9,774 bases of DNA from Hyphomicrobiaceae bacterium (GTDB taxonomy: Bacteria > Pseudomonadota > Alphaproteobacteria > Rhizobiales > Hyphomicrobiaceae): the NCBI GenBank assembly GCA_025359005.1, contig JANYHP010000395.1, forward strand, positions 1-9,774, written 5' to 3'. A model generated the notes under the pieces. It was not told the origin of the DNA, searched no databases, and saw only the letters and a list, made by a program, of their open reading frames with translations. The translations under genes were made by a program, and so were the position numbers. Position 1 is the stretch's first letter. Every line of letters begins with the position of its first letter. Shown one piece after another: positions 6,468 to 9,774 of the stretch.

Positions 6468-7126
6468 TCACTTTGGAAGACGTCGACAAATCCTACCGAA
6501 CCCGGCACGGGCACAAGCAGATTCTGTCCGACATCTCCTGCGTCATCCCGGATGGCACCAATCTCGGCCTGTTCGGCGTCAATGGCGCTGGCAAGTCGAC
6601 CTTGATGCGCCTCATCGCGGGCACCGAGGAGCCCGACCACGGGCGCATCCGCCGATCGCGCCGTGTCTCCTTCCCGCTCGGCTTCTCAGGCACCTTCGCC
6701 GGCAGTCTTTCGGGGCGGGAGAATGCGACATTCATGGCCCGCATCTACGGCGCGTCAACGAGTTATGTCGTCGATTTCGCAGAGGATTTTGCAGAGATCG
6801 GCGATTATTTCGACATGCCCGTCGCCAGCTATTCCAGCGGTATGAATGGCCGCCTGGCGTTCGGGGTGTCCCTCGCCATTGATTTCGAGGTCTATCTGGT
6901 CGACGAAGTCACGGCGGTGGGTGATTATCTGTTCCAGGAGAAATGCCGGATTGCCCTCAAAGACCGTTTCGCCTACGCCGACGTCATCATGATCTCCCAC
7001 TCGCTCGAAACCATCCAGCAGTATTGCAACCGCGGTGCCGTGCTCCACAACGGCACGATTGCATTTTATGACACCGTTGATGCGGCCTATCGTGCCCATC
7101 TCGGCAACATGAAAGTCGTGGCTTAA
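6464..7126 (+). CDS. Polysaccharide ABC exporter ATP-binding protein (KpsT/BexA/CtrD type)
   Basis: From GTG 6464 the protein has 220 residues, about the size of KpsT and BexA, and begins VITLEDVDKSYRT, matching the family's usual start. The frame is open further up to TTG 6356, but those 36 extra residues do not resemble the family. It shows Walker A GVNGAGKST (38-46), the family pattern FPLGFSGTFAGSLSGRENATF (70-90), the ABC signature YSSGM (123-127), Walker B VYLVDE with catalytic Glu148, TAVGD as D-loop (150-154) and the H-loop His179. In the family it dimerises with an inner-membrane permease (KpsM/BexB) and hydrolyses ATP to export lipid-linked capsule. No permease gene is in this window. 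It follows the export lipoprotein gene after 271 bases and precedes the GT4 gene by 24, so it is probably co-transcribed with the latter. Confidence 0.93.
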   Translation: MITLEDVDKSYRTRHGHKQILSDISCVIPDGTNLGLFGVNGAGKSTLMRLIAGTEEPDHGRIRRSRRVSFPLGFSGTFAGSLSGRENATFMARIYGASTSYVVDFAEDFAEIGDYFDMPVASYSSGMNGRLAFGVSLAIDFEVYLVDEVTAVGDYLFQEKCRIALKDRFAYADVIMISHSLETIQQYCNRGAVLHNGTIAFYDTVDAAYRAHLGNMKVVA

Positions 7127-7150
7127 TTCTTATCCAGGCCACTTGAATCC

Positions 7151-9238
7151 ATGGCTAAACTGTCATTGCTCAAACGGATTGTCGGCCGTGAACGGTCGCT
7201 GGTGGACGCGTCGCTGGCGACTGCCGCGCTTGCCACGGCGACCGACCCCGTTACAGCGGCCGTGGAGACCGGGCTTGCCGCGGGCAATGCCAAAACCGTT
7301 CCCGCGTCGACATTTCTCGCCAAACTTGAGCGCCGCATGGAGCGGCGCGCCGGCACGTCGGCGACAACAGCGCTGCTTGACGAGTTGCTCGCTGAAATCC
7401 GGCTCTACCCGACCAATGAACGGCTCCAGACTCTTGCGACCCGCCTCGTCGACGACCAGCAGGATGGCCAGCGGGCGCTGCTGGCATGGCGTCGTCTGGG
7501 CGGCCGATTTCCCGCCTCTTCCGAAGCCTTGCGGATGGAATTGCGGTGGATCGGCCGCCTGGTCGATCCTGCAGCCGCTCAAGCAGAGTTGACGCGGCGC
7601 TTTCCGAGCAGGCCCTCGACATACGACGACGTGTTCCTTTATGCCCGCGGCTGCGACGAACTTCGCCAGCACGACGCTGGCGACACAGCCTTCCGCGACG
7701 CCATCCGGCTGGGGCCCGACAAGGAAGAGTGCTACCTGGCCTTCGCGCGCAGCCTGCAGGCACGCGGCCTGTTCGACGCCGCCACAGGCATTCTTGAGTT
7801 GGGCGAGGCCAACGTTGCAAACCTCGAGAACCTGCGCCGTTTGAAGACGCGCGTCGCCCTCGACTATGAGCAGATCGGTGCCATCGATCCTTCGACCGGC
7901 GCGTCGGTGCAGATGAGTAACGCCGCGCTCACCAAGGTGCTTGCGGCCATCGCCGAGAAGCGCCAACCGATGTCCACGTCGTCGCGCAGCTTCATCGGCT
8001 CGGTCCTGATGCTCAATGGCTCGCTCGGCTCGGGGGGCGCCGAGCGGCAGCTCACCACCACGGCCATCGGCCTTCAACAGTGCATCGACACCGGCAAGCG
8101 GCTCTACGGACGCGATATCATCGGCCCGATGACGGTCTGCGTGCGCTCGCATTCGGCGCGCCCGGGGCTCGACTTTTTCAAGCCGCACCTCGACCGGGGG
8201 CGCGTCGCGACCCTTGAATATGCCGACCTCGCACCCTTCGGCGGCAACCGGCGCCAGTCCCTGGTGCGCGAGTATGTCGACCTGCTCCGCCACTTGCCAC
8301 CGCAGATGAGCGAGGGCACCAGCCGCTTAGCCGACGTGATCGCCAGTCTGCGCCCCGACGTCGTCCACATCTGGCAGGACGGGACGATTTTCGCGACGGT
8401 GCTTGCAGCGCTGATAGCCAACGTCTCTCGCATCGTGCTCAGCGTCCGCACCGTGCCGCCTATCGATCGTCCGTCGCGCATGAAACCCCAATACGAGGTG
8501 CTCTATCCCGCCCTCTTGCGCTTGCCAGGCGTGACGCTCAGCGCCAACTCCCACCACGCCGCGCGCCGCTACGCCCAATGGCTGTCGATCGATCCCGCGA
8601 TGATCCCGGTGGTGCATAACGGGCTCTCCCCCTTGTCCGAGATCGGCTCGCCTAAAGCGATTGCCGCGAAGGCCGCCTTCGACGCCCGGACCGCCGACGC
8701 CGATTTCACCGTGGGTGCAGTGATGCGTTTTGACGAGAACAAGCGGCCGTATCTCTGGCTCGACAGCGCGGCGGCGCTCCTTGCCACCAACCCGACTGCG
8801 CGCTTCGTGCTGCTCGGCGACGGCCCGCTGCTGGCGACTGCCACCGAGTATGCACGTATGCTCGGCATTGCCGACCGCGTGCTGTTCGCCGGCCAATCCG
8901 ACTCGGTCGGTTACTGGCTCAAACAGTTCGATGCCTTCCTGCTGCTGTCCAAGTTCGAAGGCCTGCCGAACGTGCTGATCGAGGCCCAGTTTGCCGGCGT
9001 ACCCGTCGTCTCGACCGCGGCGGGTGGCGCCGCCGAAACTGTGCTGCAAGGCCGGACTGGCCTCATCCTCGAGGGCAACGACACCGTTGATCCGCGCGTC
9101 GTGGCCGGTCATCTCGCGATGCTGCGCTCCAACCAGGATCATCGCGCCGCGTTCCGGATCACGGCACGCCAGTGGGTCGAAAGTCAGTTCTCCGTCAACC
9201 ACATGCTGGAGCAGACCGTGCGCGTCTACACGCTTTGA
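7151..9238 (+). CDS. GT4-family glycosyltransferase with TPR-like N-terminal domain
   Basis: This is a 695-residue protein. Residues 1-270 are helical. Within them, 155-235 look like TPR or half-TPR repeats (DAGDTAFRDAIRLGPDKEEC; AFARSLQARGLFDAATGILE). From about 281 a GT-B glycosyltransferase begins with the N-lobe loop LNGSLGSGGAERQL (288-301), then RPDVVHIWQDGT (401-412), TLSANSHHAARRY and VVHNGLSPLSEI. The C-lobe carries VGAVMRFDENKRP (521-533), FVLLGDGP (552-559) and the intact E-x7-E motif EGLPNVLIE (603-611), then AGVPVVSTAAGGAAE. This pattern marks a retaining GT4 enzyme using a nucleotide sugar. Typical GT4 proteins have 350-420 residues, so the N-terminal part is an added module, perhaps for protein contacts in a synthesis-export complex. 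ATG 7151 follows the ATPase stop by 24 bases without a clear Shine-Dalgarno. The sugar and acceptor are unknown. Confidence 0.92.
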   Translation: MAKLSLLKRIVGRERSLVDASLATAALATATDPVTAAVETGLAAGNAKTVPASTFLAKLERRMERRAGTSATTALLDELLAEIRLYPTNERLQTLATRLVDDQQDGQRALLAWRRLGGRFPASSEALRMELRWIGRLVDPAAAQAELTRRFPSRPSTYDDVFLYARGCDELRQHDAGDTAFRDAIRLGPDKEECYLAFARSLQARGLFDAATGILELGEANVANLENLRRLKTRVALDYEQIGAIDPSTGASVQMSNAALTKVLAAIAEKRQPMSTSSRSFIGSVLMLNGSLGSGGAERQLTTTAIGLQQCIDTGKRLYGRDIIGPMTVCVRSHSARPGLDFFKPHLDRGRVATLEYADLAPFGGNRRQSLVREYVDLLRHLPPQMSEGTSRLADVIASLRPDVVHIWQDGTIFATVLAALIANVSRIVLSVRTVPPIDRPSRMKPQYEVLYPALLRLPGVTLSANSHHAARRYAQWLSIDPAMIPVVHNGLSPLSEIGSPKAIAAKAAFDARTADADFTVGAVMRFDENKRPYLWLDSAAALLATNPTARFVLLGDGPLLATATEYARMLGIADRVLFAGQSDSVGYWLKQFDAFLLLSKFEGLPNVLIEAQFAGVPVVSTAAGGAAETVLQGRTGLILEGNDTVDPRVVAGHLAMLRSNQDHRAAFRITARQWVESQFSVNHMLEQTVRVYTL

Positions 9239-9275
9239 CCGTCGTTGGTCGGCCGTGGCAAAACGTGCATCGCTC

Positions 9276-9304
9276 TTGTCAGCGACCTGGATCAGGCCTT
9301 ACGT
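9276..9304 (+). promoter_or_regulatory. Weak candidate promoter before the epimerase gene
   Basis: TTGTCA (9276-9281) matches five of six -35 consensus bases. After exactly 17 bases comes TTACGT (9299-9304), a poor -10. It sits between the GT4 stop and the epimerase Shine-Dalgarno, where a separate promoter would be expected if the epimerase is not part of the polysaccharide operon. Alphaproteobacterial -10 elements are often loose, so it is possible but unproven. Confidence 0.25.
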
Positions 9305-9343
9305 GCCGCCCGCGCGCCTGGCGTCCACAAGGAGACATTCCGC

Positions 9344-9748
9344 ATGATCGGCCGGCTCAATCACGTCGCCATCGCTGTGCCGAAGCTGGAGGCCGGCGTG
9401 GCGGTCTATCGCGACACTCTCGGCGCCAAGGTTTCCGCCCCTCAGGCGATGCCCGAGCACGGCGTCACGGTCGTGTTCGTCGAATTGCCCAACACCAAGA
9501 TCGAGTTGCTGGAGCCGCTTGGAGCGGGCTCGCCGATCGGCAAATTTCTGGAAAAGACCCCGGGTGGCGGCATCCATCACGTCTGCTACGAGGTCGCCGA
9601 TATTCTCGCCGCCCGCGACCAATTGAAGGCGAAAGGCGCCAAGGTGCTTGGCGACGGCACGCCGCGCATCGGTGCCCATGGCAAGCCGGTGCTGTTCCTG
9701 TCGCCCAAGGATTTCTGCGGCACGCTCGTCGAACTGGAGCAGGTCTGA
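9344..9748 (+). CDS. mce: Methylmalonyl-CoA epimerase (VOC superfamily)
   Basis: This 134-residue enzyme interconverts (R)- and (S)-methylmalonyl-CoA in the cytoplasm, linking propionyl-CoA carboxylase to methylmalonyl-CoA mutase and succinyl-CoA. The sequence is full-length and strongly diagnostic: LNHVAIAVP at the start, VVFVELPNTKIELLEPLG (43-60), GGIHHVCYEV (75-84), IGAHGKPVLFL (109-119) and TLVELEQV at the end. These blocks closely resemble human MCEE as I recall it. The metal ligands of the family map to His7, His79 and Glu130, all present. The ATG at 9344 is chosen over the upstream in-frame GTG 9245 because AAGGAG (9329-9334) lies 9 bases before it and the family begins at this point. 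It starts 105 bases after the GT4 stop and has no evident tie to polysaccharide export. Its stop overlaps the next ATG. Confidence 0.96.
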   Translation: MIGRLNHVAIAVPKLEAGVAVYRDTLGAKVSAPQAMPEHGVTVVFVELPNTKIELLEPLGAGSPIGKFLEKTPGGGIHHVCYEVADILAARDQLKAKGAKVLGDGTPRIGAHGKPVLFLSPKDFCGTLVELEQV

Positions 9749-9774
9749 TGCGCGCGACCGCGCCGGCCCTCATC
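9748..9774 (+). CDS. Start of a downstream gene, cut by window edge
   Basis: An ATG at 9748-9750 shares one base with the epimerase TGA (TGATG), the usual sign of translational coupling, and opens nine codons (MRATAPALI) to the window edge. In many alphaproteobacteria a small DUF1467 membrane-protein gene follows the epimerase, but nine residues are too few to identify this one. A different start further right is possible. Confidence 0.45.

Noticed and set aside
7163..8293. Minus-strand open frame of 376 codons opposite the right-hand GT4 gene, and a similar one at 8327-9202
   Set aside because: Both are antisense to a gene with intact GT4 motifs and show no protein family features; they reflect third-position G+C bias.
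9237..9250. GACC-GTCGTT-GGTC inverted repeat after the right-hand GT4 gene as a terminator
   Set aside because: The stem is only four base pairs and no T-run follows.

Overview
The window is uniformly high in G+C. Its genes look like those of a Gram-negative alphaproteobacterium, probably Hyphomicrobiales/Rhizobiales-like. That placement is inferred from base composition, codon use and the methylmalonyl-CoA epimerase type; nothing in the window fixes a genus. No RNA genes, insertion sequences or CRISPR arrays were seen.

Layout. Positions 1-434 (minus) hold the N-terminal part of a LysR-type regulator that runs off the left edge. Positions 473-3010 and 3093-4535 (both minus) encode two large glycosyltransferases, a GT4-like protein with a disordered and coiled-coil N-terminus and a GT2 protein with a helical N-terminus. 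A roughly 470-base divergent intergenic region (4536-5007) separates them from a rightward set. That set is a Wza/BexD/KpsD-type outer-membrane polysaccharide export lipoprotein (5008-6192), a KpsT/BexA/CtrD-type ABC ATPase (start placed at GTG 6464, end 7126) and a third large glycosyltransferase of the GT4 family (7151-9238). A 271-base gap between the export lipoprotein and the ATPase carries a strong Shine-Dalgarno sequence and a possible small ORF that would overlap the ATPase start. At the right end are a methylmalonyl-CoA epimerase (9344-9748) and the first codons of another gene.

How the genes work together. The central block is best read as part of a surface polysaccharide (capsule) locus of the ABC-transporter-dependent type. 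Glycosyltransferases build the glycan in the cytoplasm, the KpsT-like ATPase powers its passage across the inner membrane, and the BexD-like lipoprotein forms the outer-membrane exit. The partner permease (KpsM/BexB), the periplasmic adaptor (KpsE/BexC) and the Kdo-linker transferases (KpsC/KpsS) are absent here and would have to lie elsewhere. The LysR gene and the epimerase look like unrelated flanking genes.

I found no clearly new system. The points most worth a second look are the helical or coiled-coil extensions on all three glycosyltransferases, the apparent loss of the usual GT4 acidic residue in the 845-residue protein, and the small ORF/Shine-Dalgarno arrangement ahead of the ATPase gene.
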